Assembly (NCBI RefSeq): GCF_014831675.1
Contig: NZ_VJXY01000028.1
Span: 1-64,000, forward strand
Direction of reading: 5' to 3'
Source: Komarekiella delphini-convector SJRDD-AB1
GTDB lineage: Bacteria > Cyanobacteriota > Cyanobacteriia > Cyanobacteriales > Nostocaceae
DNA: 64,000 nt
Of the stretch, positions 17,726-28,187 are shown in pieces. A program made the translations under genes and the position numbers. The notes under the pieces are model-generated. The model made no database searches, was not told where the DNA came from, and saw nothing but the letters and a program-made list of their open reading frames with translations. Numbering within the stretch: position 1 is the stretch's first letter; every line of letters starts with the position of its first letter.

Positions 17726-20224
17726 ATGGTATTTTGGGTGCTAAATATGCCAGACATGCTACCTCAGTGCAAAAATTTGAAAGAGCAAGTTGAGTCTATA
17801 CTACAACTTTTACAGCAAGAACCAACGCTACGTTCTCAAGACATTACATCTGTACAAACTTCTCTGAGTAAAGCAATTTCCCCCAAGTTTGAGATTGTAT
17901 TTGCAGGCGCATTTAGTGCGGGTAAGTCAATGCTAATCAATGCGCTGTTGGAGAGAGAATTACTATACAGTGCAGAGGGACACGCCACAGGTACAGAATG
18001 TAAAATTGAGTATGCAGAATTAGATGAAGAACGTGTAGTTTTAACGTTTTTAAGTGAAGCAGAGATTCGAGAACAAGCAGTTTTGTTGTCTCAGCAAATG
18101 GGATTTAAGACAGTAACTAATATCAATCAATATGATGTAATTAATTTGCTACGTCAAGATTGTGAAACTATTATCCAGCAAGAGGGTGGTGAAAGTAAAT
18201 CGGAACGTGCAAAACAAGCAAAAGCTTTGATACTGTTATTAAAGGGATATGTAGCAAATCGCGATCGTATCCACACGGTTGATAATGCCACATATTCAAT
18301 GGAACAATTTAACTTTTCCAATCTCAAGGAAGCGGCTGGTTATGCACGTCGTGGTAGTAATAGCGCTGTGTTGAAAAGGATAGAATATTACTGCAACCAT
18401 CCTCTATTGCAAGATGGTAATGTAATTATTGATACTCCTGGAATTGATGCACCTGTGGAGAAGGATGCACAATTAACTTACGCCAAAATTCAACATCCCG
18501 ATACTTCAGCGGTGGTATGTGTGTTGAAACCTGCTTCGGCTGGGGATATGACAAAGGAAGAAACAGAACTTTTAGAAAAGATGCGGGATAATGGGGGAAT
18601 ACGCGATCGCGTTTTTTATATTTTCAACCGGATTGATGAGACTTGGTACAACACCCAGCTACGGCAACGATTGGATGATTTAATTACTGGGCAGTTTCAC
18701 GATACCAGTAGAGTTTATAAAACTAGTGGATTATTAGGATTTTACGGTAGTCAGATTAAACAGACAAGCGAACAAGACAGATTTGGTTTAGATTCTGTCT
18801 TTGCAGAAAGTGTTAAAGGTTTGGATGGTAGAGAAGAAACACCACAATTTATTAACGAATTTAATCGTTACTGTGCTAACTCAGGTAAATTGTCAGCTAG
18901 TAAATTCCGCATTTCGGTAAACAGCTTTGAAACTTCAAATGAGAACTATGTAAGGATTTTAACTGAACAGGGGACGCCATTAATTAACCAGCTAATTCAA
19001 GATAGTGGGATTGAGGAATTTCGCACAGCTATCACTCGCTATCTTACAGAAGAAAAGCGTCCGCAATTATTTATAAATCTAGCTGATGATTTGGAAGATA
19101 TTTGTATTAAATTGAAAAAACATTATCAGGAAGTACAGCAAAATTTAGATAGTCAACCACGAGAAATTGAGGCGATGAAGGCGCAAGAGTTACAGCGTCT
19201 CAACCAGCAACTCCAGGAACTTCGTAAAGACTTTAGCCAGCACATCACAGAAGAAGTCAATCAATTAATTAATAATTCATGTGACGTTTTTGAAGCAGAC
19301 TTTCGGCAATTACAATCACGAATGATTCGCCGTTTAGATGAGTTGTTAGACACTTTTTCTGTTGGTTATGCTTATCGGCGTGCAACCCTCAGCCATCCAC
19401 GCAATGCTACTGCACCTTTAATTGCTATTTTAGTAGAGGCATTTTATTACTTAGCAAATCAATTAGAAGATATCTTAGTTGAGTCGTCTCAGCAAATTAT
19501 TGTGAATTTTTTCCAGCGATTAATTGAAAAGGTTCGTAAGTCAGAATACTATCGCCAATTGTATCGCTTGTTAGGTAATGATGGTGGAATTGAACAAGAG
19601 ATCAGAATTGTAGAAAAACAAGTTACACAGGCATTAGTAAGTGCATCTAGTGTAGAGTGCGATCGCTTTGTGCGTGAAAGTCCCAGATTTTACGATGAAG
19701 GCACTTTTTCTATATATCAATTTCGCCAAACCTTGCTACAAACTTCCCAAGGTTACGATTGTGAAAGCATAGTGGAAGCCGAACCAGCAATTAGGCAATT
19801 ATTAAAGTTAGATTTTGAGCCAAAAGTTTCCCAAACCATTCGCAAATCTTTCCGCCAAACCGTCAACCAAACCCTCAAAACGCTGTTGTTACCAATGGCT
19901 GATAAGCAAGCGGATGAAATTTTGCAGCAGTACCCTCATGCACGTACTTTTTTAGAAAAAACACTAGAAAAAGAAGCTGAGGATAAGATTGCTCATAATC
20001 GGCGATCGCTAAGTGTTATTGAAGAGAAAATCGAGGTGTATAATGCAGCAATATCTAATATTAATAGTTGTTTGCAGGCAATGCAATTATATGACCACTT
20101 TCTACCTGTAATTGGTGATATAGATTCTCTGAATTTGGCAACTGATTTACAAGTCGATGATATCTTTTCAAATAACGGTATTATTATTTCAGATGGTTTA
20201 TTGGATGGAATAGCACCAGCTTGA
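17726..20224 (+). CDS. Bacterial dynamin-like GTPase
   Basis: A large dynamin-family GTPase (832 aa) that probably acts on membranes. The GTPase domain has G1 GAFSAGKS (61-68), G2 threonines in GHATGT (85-90), G3 DTPG (236-239) and G4 NRID (301-304). A long helical stalk with coiled-coil character follows (~440-560 and 740-790). The segment PLIAILVEAFYYLANQLEDIL (about 563-583) is the most hydrophobic part and may be the membrane-contacting paddle. Nostoc punctiforme BDLP is the best-known relative. Start: ATG 17726 is taken, but the internal ATGs at residues 8 and 11 (MPDM) are reasonable alternatives, as the first residues are not conserved-looking. It is a single gene behind a terminator. 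Confidence 0.87.
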   Translation: MVFWVLNMPDMLPQCKNLKEQVESILQLLQQEPTLRSQDITSVQTSLSKAISPKFEIVFAGAFSAGKSMLINALLERELLYSAEGHATGTECKIEYAELDEERVVLTFLSEAEIREQAVLLSQQMGFKTVTNINQYDVINLLRQDCETIIQQEGGESKSERAKQAKALILLLKGYVANRDRIHTVDNATYSMEQFNFSNLKEAAGYARRGSNSAVLKRIEYYCNHPLLQDGNVIIDTPGIDAPVEKDAQLTYAKIQHPDTSAVVCVLKPASAGDMTKEETELLEKMRDNGGIRDRVFYIFNRIDETWYNTQLRQRLDDLITGQFHDTSRVYKTSGLLGFYGSQIKQTSEQDRFGLDSVFAESVKGLDGREETPQFINEFNRYCANSGKLSASKFRISVNSFETSNENYVRILTEQGTPLINQLIQDSGIEEFRTAITRYLTEEKRPQLFINLADDLEDICIKLKKHYQEVQQNLDSQPREIEAMKAQELQRLNQQLQELRKDFSQHITEEVNQLINNSCDVFEADFRQLQSRMIRRLDELLDTFSVGYAYRRATLSHPRNATAPLIAILVEAFYYLANQLEDILVESSQQIIVNFFQRLIEKVRKSEYYRQLYRLLGNDGGIEQEIRIVEKQVTQALVSASSVECDRFVRESPRFYDEGTFSIYQFRQTLLQTSQGYDCESIVEAEPAIRQLLKLDFEPKVSQTIRKSFRQTVNQTLKTLLLPMADKQADEILQQYPHARTFLEKTLEKEAEDKIAHNRRSLSVIEEKIEVYNAAISNINSCLQAMQLYDHFLPVIGDIDSLNLATDLQVDDIFSNNGIIISDGLLDGIAPA

Positions 20225-20316
20225 TTTCTATGATTCTAATACGGTTCGGACTAGATAGCGATTCTAACTTGAGTGAGATACACAACAAGTAATTAACCAC
20301 AGATAAACGAAAAGTT

Positions 20317-20349
20317 AGATCCCCGACTTCTCAAAGAAGTCGGGGATCT
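20317..20349. repeat. 33-bp palindrome, family copy 3
   Basis: AGATCCCCGACTTCTC, A, AAGAAGTCGGGGATCT-type arms with one mismatch. It lies 35 bp before the start of the alpha/beta hydrolase gene, in its leader or promoter. Confidence 0.8.
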
Positions 20350-20383
20350 GGACACCACAAATTTTGTGCTCCCTGTATCGTCT

Positions 20384-21580
20384 ATGTTCTATAAAAAAGT
20401 TTTATCATGGCTTGCACTATTCTTAAGTTTTACTAGTCTGTTTCTTAGTTCTTGGATTATTATTCCTGCTCCAAACATGCTTTTACTTACACTAGCAGTG
20501 GGAGCACCAGAAATCAGCCCTTGGTTATTTGGATTAAATTTGCTTTGTTTGCTTCTTTCTTTTTTCTGCATCCGTCGGCATCAACTACAACGTCTAGCCT
20601 GCACTTTAAGTTTAATTGGATTACTAATTTGTGCTTCAGTACTAGTTAACATACCACTAACTCAAATGCAAATGGCGAAAGCTATGAAACAAGAATTGGG
20701 GGCAGATTATCTAGAGCAAATTCCAGTTCAAGTAAGCGCTAAGATGCAAAGCTATCCCTTCTCCTTAGTTAATACTTTCCGGGGTATTCCATCAGGTAAA
20801 ACGCGTCATCAAACAGGTATTATCTTTGCAACTTCTGCGGGAGTACCATTAAAAATTGAAGTTTACCAACCCCCAACAGTGGGGAAATATCCAGCATTGA
20901 TTGTAATTTATGGTGGAGCTTGGCAATATGGCAATCCTCGCGCCAATTCTGAGTTTAATCAATATATAGCAAGTCGTGGATATACTGTATTTGCAATTGA
21001 CTATCGACACGCACCAAAATATCGGTTTCCGGCTCAGTTAGATGACGTACGTACAGCCCTCAATTTTATTCACAAACACGCAGTTGAATATGAAGCTGAT
21101 CCAGAACGCATGGTACTATTGGGACGTTCCGCAGGCGCACATCTGGCAATGTTGGCTGCTTATCAACCAGATGCATTACCTGTCCGTGCTGTGGTGAACT
21201 ATTACGGGCCTGTTGACTTGGTTGAAGGATATAAAACACCACCACGCCCTGATCCCATCAACTCCCGCGCTGTTTTAAAAGCGTTAATTGGTGGTTCTCT
21301 GCAAGAATTACCTAATCAGTATCAAATTGCTTCGCCGATCAATTACGTAACGCACTCTTTACCACCAACTTTATTAGTCTACGCCAGACATGACCATTTA
21401 GTACAAGCACGATTTGGTAGGCAGATGTACGAACGGTTGCGTGACTCTGGGAATACTGCGGTTTTTTTAGAAATTCCTTGGGCAGAACACGCTTTTGATG
21501 CCATTTTCAATGGTGTAAGCAATCAATTAGCGTTATATTACACCGAGAGGTTTTTGGCTTGGGCATTGTTTAGTCAGTAA
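20384..21580 (+). CDS. Membrane-anchored alpha/beta hydrolase
   Basis: Esterase/lipase-type serine hydrolase, 398 aa. Three predicted transmembrane helices fill the first ~100 residues (LSWLALFLSFTSLFLSSWII, the LLLTLAVGA...LLCLLLSFFCI stretch and LACTLSLIGLLICASVLV). The catalytic domain follows: YGGAWQYG as an oxyanion-hole motif (variant of HGGG), GRSAGAH with the nucleophile serine, YARHDHLV with the acid, and WAEHAFD with the histidine. This matches the BD-FAE/carbohydrate-esterase-like hydrolases. I chose ATG 20384 over GTG 20366. The active site is likely extracytoplasmic if the helix count is three, but the topology is uncertain. The substrate is unknown. Confidence 0.87.
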   Translation: MFYKKVLSWLALFLSFTSLFLSSWIIIPAPNMLLLTLAVGAPEISPWLFGLNLLCLLLSFFCIRRHQLQRLACTLSLIGLLICASVLVNIPLTQMQMAKAMKQELGADYLEQIPVQVSAKMQSYPFSLVNTFRGIPSGKTRHQTGIIFATSAGVPLKIEVYQPPTVGKYPALIVIYGGAWQYGNPRANSEFNQYIASRGYTVFAIDYRHAPKYRFPAQLDDVRTALNFIHKHAVEYEADPERMVLLGRSAGAHLAMLAAYQPDALPVRAVVNYYGPVDLVEGYKTPPRPDPINSRAVLKALIGGSLQELPNQYQIASPINYVTHSLPPTLLVYARHDHLVQARFGRQMYERLRDSGNTAVFLEIPWAEHAFDAIFNGVSNQLALYYTERFLAWALFSQ

Positions 21581-21685
21581 TTTGGCGTTGCATATTTGCA
21601 GGTTAAATTGATAAAACTGACCACTGCTTCCGCCAACATTTTGATCTTTAGGTTACTTTAGGATGGACTGTTATTTCTAAGGTCT

Positions 21686-21928
21686 ATGTCTCAAAACGTT
21701 AACAGCAATTCCCAAAGATTCGCCACAGTTAAAACTAAGATGCTGTATCTCTTTGCTGCGATCGCTATTTTAGTGGCAGCCTTTCCCTGGCTATATGAAG
21801 TTAAAACGAAAGCTGGAATCAACATATCACGTAGCCGCCACGCTGGAACCTTTTTAGAGAAACACACTCACGGACTTTTTCGGTGTGAGTGGCTTTATCC
21901 GTACCGTTGCGATCGGCCTCAAGGTTAA
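21686..21928 (+). CDS. Small single-pass membrane protein, 80 aa
   Basis: A short protein with one transmembrane segment (MLYLFAAIAILVAAFPWLY) after a polar N-terminus and before a basic, His-rich tail that includes GTFLEKHTHGLFRCEW and YPYRCDRPQG. ATG 21686 is preceded by TAAGG at a usable distance. I do not know a named family. The balanced composition, ribosome-binding site and separate spacing make it a likely real gene. Two cysteines in the tail could bind metal or form a disulfide. It is followed by a large hairpin repeat. Confidence 0.55.
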   Translation: MSQNVNSNSQRFATVKTKMLYLFAAIAILVAAFPWLYEVKTKAGINISRSRHAGTFLEKHTHGLFRCEWLYPYRCDRPQG

Positions 21929-21972
21929 ATATAGGGTTGTTCTTTAGATATTTAGAACCACAGATAAACAAC

Positions 21973-22057
21973 GGACACTTGCTACAACGAGGCGGCACGT
22001 TTTGGGGGGAAGCTTCCCCCCAAAAGCTGCCTTGGGAACCCCCGCAACGCAGTGTCC
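21973..22057. repeat. Long imperfect hairpin with a 26-bp perfect palindrome at its core
   Basis: The outer arms are GGACACTT and AGTGTCC. The centre at 22000-22025 is TTTTGGGGGG-AAGCTT-CCCCCCAAAA, a perfect palindrome. It lies between convergent genes. Short ORFs crossing it are artefacts of the repeat. Confidence 0.8.
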
Positions 22058-22064
22058 TCCCGAT

Positions 22065-22096
22065 AAACACAGATAAATTATTGATGTTTATCTGCG
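22065..22096. terminator. Possible hairpin at the 3' end of fetB
   Basis: AACACAGATAAA and TTTATCTG arms (CAGATAAA / TTTATCTG pair exactly) surround TTATTGATG. It lies just beyond or at the stop of the minus-strand permease gene. No long T-run is seen on the minus strand, so terminator function is tentative. Confidence 0.35.
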
Positions 22097-22912
22097 GCTA
22101 CTTTTTAGTTTTGTCGAGCTCACCTGACGTAATAAATCTGTGAGTTGGTGATCTCGATTAAAGAGAACAAGAAAAGCCAGAATCACAACGCCCATTGTGG
22201 CGATCGCAACTCCTGCTGCCTGTGCAAAAATAATCACAATCTGGTAGCGTATGGCATCATTAGGATTTGCCCCAGCGAGAATTTGACCGGTCATCATTCC
22301 CGGTAGGCTAACTAATCCCATCACCATCATTGAGTTTATAGTCGGAATCATTCCTGTTCTCAGGGCTTCTCTAATCGTTTGATGTGCGGCTTCCCAACGG
22401 GTTGCGCCTAGAGTTAGTAGGGCCTCTATTTCTCCCCGATGACTAATTAAGTCCTCCATAAACCGATCCAAGCTCAAAGAAGTACCCGTGAGGGCATTAC
22501 CCAAAACCATACCTAAAAGGGGAATGAGATACTGCGGTTCGTACCACGGCTCTACGCGTACAATGCCAGTGACTATTATCCCTGTAACTAAAAATGAACC
22601 GCTTAAAAGAGAAATAAAGTTGTTCCAATAAATACCTGTGAAACGTCTGCGCGTACGGTTGACACTAGATACACCAGCAATAGCTGTCATGCCTAAAGCC
22701 AAAAGTATGATCAATATAGGATTGCTGAGAGTAAACACCCACTGCAATATGTACCCCACCATTAACAACTGCACTACCATTCGTAGTGAGGCTATCCCCA
22801 GGCTTTGCTCTAGTCCCAACCGTAAAACTAAGGAAAGCCCTATATTGATCAGAATAAACAAAGTCGCCAAAGCTAGTTGTCCATAACTAATCTGGATATA
22901 ATTGGCTTCCAT
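22088..22912 (-). CDS. fetB: ABC transporter permease, FetB/YbbM (UPF0014) family
   Basis: Integral membrane partner of the ATPase encoded just upstream. About seven hydrophobic helices over 274 residues. Family-typical stretches are LGNALTGTSLSLDRF, EALLTLGATRWEAAHQTIREA and TGMIPTINSMMVMGLVSLPG followed by MMTGQILAGANP. In E. coli FetAB is an iron exporter that protects against iron/peroxide stress; other members have unassigned roles. The start ATG overlaps the stop of fetA (TGATG), which is strong evidence of cotranscription and translational coupling. Iron export is an interesting counterpart to the siderophore uptake genes 4 kb away, though that link is inference. Confidence 0.9.
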   Translation of the reverse strand: MEANYIQISYGQLALATLFILINIGLSLVLRLGLEQSLGIASLRMVVQLLMVGYILQWVFTLSNPILIILLALGMTAIAGVSSVNRTRRRFTGIYWNNFISLLSGSFLVTGIIVTGIVRVEPWYEPQYLIPLLGMVLGNALTGTSLSLDRFMEDLISHRGEIEALLTLGATRWEAAHQTIREALRTGMIPTINSMMVMGLVSLPGMMTGQILAGANPNDAIRYQIVIIFAQAAGVAIATMGVVILAFLVLFNRDHQLTDLLRQVSSTKLKSSRR

Positions 22913-23613
22913 CAGTCTTTTTCCTTCAAGGTAATTTGGCGGTTGGTAATGCGTTCTAACTGGGTTGGGTCATGACTCGTCCACAGATATGCTCGTTGTG
23001 GGTCTTGATGTTGCCAAGCTGTAACTAAAGCCTCTAAATTTTGGGCAGTTCCACCATCTAATGAGGCAGTAGGTTCATCTAGTAGTAGTATTTTTGGTGA
23101 AAGTTGTAAAGCTCGCAAAAAGGCGAGAATCTGCGCTTCACCTCCAGAAATAGCGCTCACCGGACGCTGCAAAAAGTCAGCCGTTTTATGCAAAAGATGC
23201 AGATAGTCTAGAATTATCTGACGATTGTAAACTCGATGGCGGTGAACTGCTAATCGATAAACTCGTTGAAGATTTTCCTCTACAGTTCCTTCCCACAAAG
23301 CTGGTCGCTGGTGTAAGTAGATAATTTGCGAACGATAGCTGGGTATAAACCAGGAATTCATCGGCTGTCCCTGAAAAATAATTTGCCCTGCTTGTACCGG
23401 ATCTAGACCAGCTAATGCTCGTAGCAGCAAACTTTTACCAGATCCAGAAGCACCAATTACCGCTACTCGTTCCCCTGGAAACAATTGAAAACTCAGGTGA
23501 TTCCAGATCCAGCGTTTCTCAACTGTTCGACCTAAGCCTTGTACAGAGAGAATAGGGTTTTTGGGAGACAGTTTTAGCTCACTAATCTGGCTTTGAGTAA
23601 GTTGATTTTTCAT
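22912..23613 (-). CDS. fetA: ABC transporter ATPase, FetA/YbbL family
   Basis: A 233-residue nucleotide-binding subunit. Walker A is GASGSGKS, the signature is ISGGEAQ (a variant of LSGGQ), Walker B is [12 protein letters not shown], and the switch histidine is in WTSHDPTQ. The variant signature and the short length agree with the FetA group. It is preceded on its strand by GGGGAGA, a strong ribosome-binding site, and lies 18 bp after the acylase gene, so all three minus-strand genes probably form one transcript. It overlaps fetB by one base. Confidence 0.9.
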   Translation of the reverse strand: MKNQLTQSQISELKLSPKNPILSVQGLGRTVEKRWIWNHLSFQLFPGERVAVIGASGSGKSLLLRALAGLDPVQAGQIIFQGQPMNSWFIPSYRSQIIYLHQRPALWEGTVEENLQRVYRLAVHRHRVYNRQIILDYLHLLHKTADFLQRPVSAISGGEAQILAFLRALQLSPKILLLDEPTASLDGGTAQNLEALVTAWQHQDPQRAYLWTSHDPTQLERITNRQITLKEKD

Positions 23614-23631
23614 AGTGTCTCCCCAGAATCC

Positions 23632-25737
23632 TCAGAATATTTTACGTTGTTCTAGATGGGCAAGAATATCTGAGCGATCACGCCACACAGGACGCAATTT
23701 TTTGTTGGCGAACATCTGTAACTGGTCGCTAATGTGGGACGAGCCGGGTTGAGTTGCATTCCCATAGCTGGTAAGTGCCATTGCTCTTACAGGGTTGGAA
23801 AATTCAATTGCTGCAACATACGAATCACCTGCAACGGCTTGGAATTGCCCGTTTTCTCCAGGAGCAAAATTCAGTACCCGAAAAATTCCCAGGTTGCCAT
23901 CTCCACCATTGGCAGATAAATCTACATTACCCAACTTTAGCCGAAAAACCTTGCCCCACGGTACATCAAGTGTCCCATAAGTCTTTTGTACTTGTGCGGC
24001 TACTGCTTCGAGCGTTGCAACTGCACTTTCAGGATTTGCTAAGCCATCAGGTGTAGTGCGTGGAGAATTTTCATTCCAGGGTTTACTAAACGCCTTATCT
24101 AAGTCCATCTGTTCTACCCAAAAGGCAAATAATACCGCTCCTTGACTATCTGCATTGGCTTGCCGATCCCATGCTTCTAGGACACTAGCTGCTTGTTGCC
24201 CTAAGTCTTGACCATACTTGCGTGCAGCCGGAATTAAATCATCCAATAGGCGATCGGCTAGTTCCATACGGGTAGAGTGCTTGTATGCAACCATTTGATC
24301 AAAAGAGATTTTTTTATCCTCAGCCAACATTCTTACAGAACTTTGTGAGCGGAAATCCATGAAACGAGGTGCTATGTAAGACGGGTAATTATCGGCTTTA
24401 ATGGCAGATGGAAATGTAGTTGTCCAAGGTGGGTCATTGGTATTTTGTAACCAGCCGCTCTTAGGGTCAACTATGCGCGGTAAATCTTGGTAAGGATGAA
24501 TTTTTGTCCACAAGGTTTTAGATGTATTTCCTGGGATCATGCCTTCCCAGTATGCAAAATCCCCATTTGATCGCACTGGAACTTGACCGTTGAATAGGTG
24601 CATAATATGCCCTTCCCTATCTGCATACATCACTGTAAACATAGATAGTTGTAGGCGCTTGAGTGCGGTTTCAAACTGGTTGAGGTTTTGGGAACGTGCC
24701 ATATCCCACCACTGTTGGAGTACACCAGGTCGGTCAAGACCTGCAACTCTCAGCGCTACGGCTTTACCATTTTTCTCGGCTACCACAGGGCCGTGAACAG
24801 AACTTTTCACTACTAATGGTTGCTCTTGGAGAGAGCCATCTTTCTGTTTCACTTTTAAGGAAAGAGTTTTGGAAAGGAAGTTACGAACTTTATTATCAAA
24901 GCGATAACCATTACCTGCCAATGTGAGTTCATAAACATCCCAACCATCATAAGTATTAACGGTGTGAGTCCAACCTAAGTTATTGTTAAATGCGATCGCT
25001 AATACGGGAACACCTACAAGTGTTGCTCCATAAGCATCAATTCCGGGTGCGGTGATTTGGGCTTCATACCACAAAAATAAATCTGACCAGGGTAGGTGTG
25101 GGTTTGCTAACAGCATTGCTTTACCACTAGCAGAATGACTTGGTGCGATCGCCCAACCATTAGATCCCGCTTGCAACTTTTGTTTACTCAGGTCTAATAC
25201 TTGCTCTGGATTAACCACAAAGGTGAAATTGAGCACCCGATGTAAGTGAGCCATGACATCTTCTGCCTTGACTGGTAGCACCGCCTCAACTTCATCATCA
25301 ATCAAGTTAGGATTTTGGGAAGCATAAGCATTGATGCCAGCAGCAAAAGCATTGAGATAACTACGAAAAGCTGGACTCTGTGCCTTGTACCAAGAACGAG
25401 CACGTTCTGGTACTCCCGCAGTCTGTACCCAACGATCTGACTCTAAATATTCCTCTCCCCAATATTCGGCCGCGCGTCCCCGTGCTTGACCATAGAGACG
25501 CAAAAGCAAATCTCCGTGGCTTTGCATTTGTGCCCAACCGAAGGCGTAAAATGCACTCCGGTCATCTTTACCGGATATATGCGGTACACCATAAGTATCC
25601 CATAATATCTCTGTAGATTTTGTTGGTGTGGCTACAGTGCGGCTTCCTACAAACAAAACCAGTATCAAACTGAGTATTAAGGGTAAAACGCGTATTGATT
25701 TTCTTTTGCAAACCCTGAGTAAAATATCAATCCTCAT
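23632..25737 (-). CDS. Penicillin-acylase-family Ntn hydrolase, probable acyl-homoserine-lactone acylase (AiiC-like)
   Basis: Ntn hydrolase precursor of about 701 aa that should self-cleave into alpha and beta chains. I start it at ATG 25737, giving a basic N-terminus and a hydrophobic signal segment ([15 protein letters not shown]); an in-frame start 18 codons upstream is possible. The alpha part has [14 protein letters not shown]. The catalytic serine is at the new N-terminus of the beta chain, [10 protein letters not shown] (Ser192 from this start). [18 protein letters not shown] is typical of acylases. Anabaena PCC 7120 AiiC, a broad AHL acylase, is the closest named protein I know, so quorum quenching is plausible. 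It leads the acylase-fetA-fetB unit. Periplasmic location is expected. Confidence 0.87.
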   Translation of the reverse strand: MRIDILLRVCKRKSIRVLPLILSLILVLFVGSRTVATPTKSTEILWDTYGVPHISGKDDRSAFYAFGWAQMQSHGDLLLRLYGQARGRAAEYWGEEYLESDRWVQTAGVPERARSWYKAQSPAFRSYLNAFAAGINAYASQNPNLIDDEVEAVLPVKAEDVMAHLHRVLNFTFVVNPEQVLDLSKQKLQAGSNGWAIAPSHSASGKAMLLANPHLPWSDLFLWYEAQITAPGIDAYGATLVGVPVLAIAFNNNLGWTHTVNTYDGWDVYELTLAGNGYRFDNKVRNFLSKTLSLKVKQKDGSLQEQPLVVKSSVHGPVVAEKNGKAVALRVAGLDRPGVLQQWWDMARSQNLNQFETALKRLQLSMFTVMYADREGHIMHLFNGQVPVRSNGDFAYWEGMIPGNTSKTLWTKIHPYQDLPRIVDPKSGWLQNTNDPPWTTTFPSAIKADNYPSYIAPRFMDFRSQSSVRMLAEDKKISFDQMVAYKHSTRMELADRLLDDLIPAARKYGQDLGQQAASVLEAWDRQANADSQGAVLFAFWVEQMDLDKAFSKPWNENSPRTTPDGLANPESAVATLEAVAAQVQKTYGTLDVPWGKVFRLKLGNVDLSANGGDGNLGIFRVLNFAPGENGQFQAVAGDSYVAAIEFSNPVRAMALTSYGNATQPGSSHISDQLQMFANKKLRPVWRDRSDILAHLEQRKIF

Positions 25738-25821
25738 TAACACCACCATGTATAGCTGCAATGCCTGGTGACTGAAACTGCTATTGGTCAAAGAAGAATC
25801 AAGACAGAATCTTGACTCTGC

Positions 25822-25863
25822 CTCCTACCTCCTGTCTCCTGCCTCCTACCTCCTAACTCCTGA
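25822..25863. repeat. Heptamer array CTCCTNN x6
   Basis: Six consecutive 7-bp units (CTCCTAC, CTCCTGT, CTCCTGC, CTCCTAC, CTCCTAA, CTCCTGA) between the divergent acylase and FecCD genes. It belongs to the heptanucleotide array class. The rest of the 25738-26100 spacer is AT-rich; I found no convincing Fur box. Confidence 0.8.
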
Positions 25864-26100
25864 AGCAAGTGACTTTGACACAGCAGATTTAAGTTGATCT
25901 CACAATACCACTTTGTTGAGAAATTATATCAAAGCTGAAACCGTATCCTTGATTCTGATTAAAAATAATGAAATAGCTACAGGATCATGTAATCTATAGA
26001 GTTATTAAGAAAAATTATCAACTCTTATGATTAAAAACCTGTTAAATATTAAAAAACAAATAACCAGCCAAGCGTAGTATTTTTAAATGACAGCAGGATC

Positions 26101-27132
26101 ATGATAAAAGCGACCACAGTGTCACCTAGAGGATGGAAAAAGCCACAAATCTCAGCCTTATTTGGTCTGGGTCTGGGACTGTGTATCTTGCTAATTTGCT
26201 TGGTGTACAGTGTGACGTTAGGTGCAGCAGCCATACCTTTAGGTAAGATTTTTACATCTTTCGTAGCCTTTGATGGTTCCTATGATCACTTAGTTATTCA
26301 GACCGTGAGATTACCGCGATCGCTTGTTGCTATCCTAGTAGGTTCAGCCTTGGCTGTCTCTGGAGCATTGATGCAAGGTTTGACACGCAACCCCTTAGCA
26401 GATCCAGGTATTTTAGGTATTGAGTCGGGAGCAGCACTGGCTGTTGTGGCTACAATTTTTGTTTTTGGCAGCTCGGACTTAAGTGTTTTAACCATTGTGG
26501 CCTTTTTAGGTGCAGGAGCCACAGCGATGTTAGTCTACTTTCTTGGTTCTCTGGGACGGGGAGGAGCTACCCCGTTGAATCTGACAGTAGCAGGTGCAGC
26601 ACTCACAGCTCTGATTTCATCTCTCACTACTGCTATTCTCATTGTCAGTCAACGAACATTAGAAGAAATTAGATTTTGGTTAGCTGGTTCATTAGCCGGT
26701 AGAAATATCAATATATTCTTCCAAGCATTACCTTTCGTCGTTATTGGATTAATTGTGGCTTTTGCCCTTGGTAGACAAATTACTACCATGAGTCTTGGTG
26801 AAGATGTGGCCAAAGGTTTAGGTCAGCAGACAACCTGGATTAAAATCATCACAGCCATCAGCGTTGTACTACTGGCGGGAAGTTCAGTATCTCTTGCAGG
26901 GCCAATCGGCTTTATTGGCTTAGTCGTTCCCCACATTGTCCGATTTTTTATTAAAGCTGATTATCGTTGGATTTTGCCTTATTCCGCAGTTGTGGGCGCA
27001 ATTTTACTACTAGTTGCAGATATTACCGCACGTGTGTTGCTCAAACCCCAAGAGTTACCTGTAGGTGTAATGACAGCAATCCTTGGCGCTCCATTTTTTG
27101 TGTACCTGGCTAAGTCAAAGGTGAAAAAATGA
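26101..27132 (+). CDS. FecCD-family iron-siderophore ABC permease 1
   Basis: One of two permeases of a siderophore importer, in the inner membrane, 343 aa with about nine to ten helices. Typical motifs are [52 protein letters not shown] (the cytoplasmic loop that couples to the ATPase) and [16 protein letters not shown]. The basic N-terminus precedes the first helix. It overlaps the next permease gene by four bases (ATGA), so the two are translationally coupled. The downstream ATPase gene completes the importer; the binding lipoprotein is encoded 3 kb further on the other strand. Confidence 0.93.
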   Translation: MIKATTVSPRGWKKPQISALFGLGLGLCILLICLVYSVTLGAAAIPLGKIFTSFVAFDGSYDHLVIQTVRLPRSLVAILVGSALAVSGALMQGLTRNPLADPGILGIESGAALAVVATIFVFGSSDLSVLTIVAFLGAGATAMLVYFLGSLGRGGATPLNLTVAGAALTALISSLTTAILIVSQRTLEEIRFWLAGSLAGRNINIFFQALPFVVIGLIVAFALGRQITTMSLGEDVAKGLGQQTTWIKIITAISVVLLAGSSVSLAGPIGFIGLVVPHIVRFFIKADYRWILPYSAVVGAILLLVADITARVLLKPQELPVGVMTAILGAPFFVYLAKSKVKK

Positions 27133-28169
27133 AAGTTGATTGGCTAGTCGTCCGTTCGCAGGCGGTATCTTTTCGTATAGACCGACGTGTACCAGTCATG
27201 CTGCTGTGTTTAGTAGTAGTGGTTGTAGTGGCGATGGTGATGAATATAGGCCGAGGTGAATATCCAATCTCGCCTTTAGATATCGTCAAAACTGTATTAG
27301 GTTTAGATACAGGAAACCCAGACCATGCTTTTGTGATTCACAATCTGCGTCTACCCCGCACACTTGTAGCTTTTATGGTGGGGGTAGCGTTTGCAATTTC
27401 TGGTACTATCTTTCAAGGGCTGACACGCAATCCCTTGGCTGACCCCAGTATTATCGGTATCAATGCTGGGGCAAGTTTAGCGGCAGTGTCAGTAATTATA
27501 CTATACCCTTCAGCCCCAGTTTACACTTTACCACTATCTGCTTTTGCTGGTGCTTTGCTGATGGCTGCTTTAATTTACTCACTAGCTTGGAATAAAGGTA
27601 GTTCTCCGATTCTATTAATTTTGATGGGTATTGGCTTGTCTGCGATCGCCACTGCTTTCACTACCTTGATGATTACTTTTGGAGAAATTTATGAGGTTAG
27701 TAGTGCTTTGGTTTGGTTAGCTGGGAGCGTCTACGGACGTACGAGTGAGCAAGTATTTTCCTTATTACCCTGGTTAGTTATTTTTGTACCAATGGCTTTA
27801 GTACTAGCGAGACATTTGAACGTTCTTAACTTAGGAGATGATGTCGCCAAAGGCTTAGGTACTCGTGTGGAATGGCAACGTGGTTTACTAGTGCTGGTGG
27901 GTGTAGCTTTAGCGGGTGCAGGAGTTGCTACCGCCGGCAATATTGGTTTTGTTGGTTTAATCGCACCCCATTTAGGACGACAGTTGGTAGGTGCAACCCA
28001 TGAAGGCTTGATTCCTATTTCCGCACTGTTGGGGGGAGTGATTGTTGTAATGGCAGACTTACTGGGAAGAACCCTATTTGCACCGATAGAGCTTCCTTGT
28101 GGGGTGGTAACTGCTGCTATTGGTGCTCCTTATTTTCTTTATTTGTTAATTCGTAACCGCAAAAAGTAA
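27129..28169 (+). CDS. FecCD-family iron-siderophore ABC permease 2
   Basis: Second permease subunit (346 aa), paralogous to the first. Shared motifs include [55 protein letters not shown] and [19 protein letters not shown]. Two different FecCD proteins form a heterodimer, as in FecC-FecD systems. It starts inside the stop of the preceding gene and is followed after 18 bp by the ATPase gene. The substrate is presumably the siderophore made by the downstream NRPS/PKS locus or a similar xenosiderophore; that is inferred from position. Confidence 0.93.
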   Translation: MKVDWLVVRSQAVSFRIDRRVPVMLLCLVVVVVVAMVMNIGRGEYPISPLDIVKTVLGLDTGNPDHAFVIHNLRLPRTLVAFMVGVAFAISGTIFQGLTRNPLADPSIIGINAGASLAAVSVIILYPSAPVYTLPLSAFAGALLMAALIYSLAWNKGSSPILLILMGIGLSAIATAFTTLMITFGEIYEVSSALVWLAGSVYGRTSEQVFSLLPWLVIFVPMALVLARHLNVLNLGDDVAKGLGTRVEWQRGLLVLVGVALAGAGVATAGNIGFVGLIAPHLGRQLVGATHEGLIPISALLGGVIVVMADLLGRTLFAPIELPCGVVTAAIGAPYFLYLLIRNRKK

Positions 28170-28187
28170 AGCTGGAAAATACCACTT

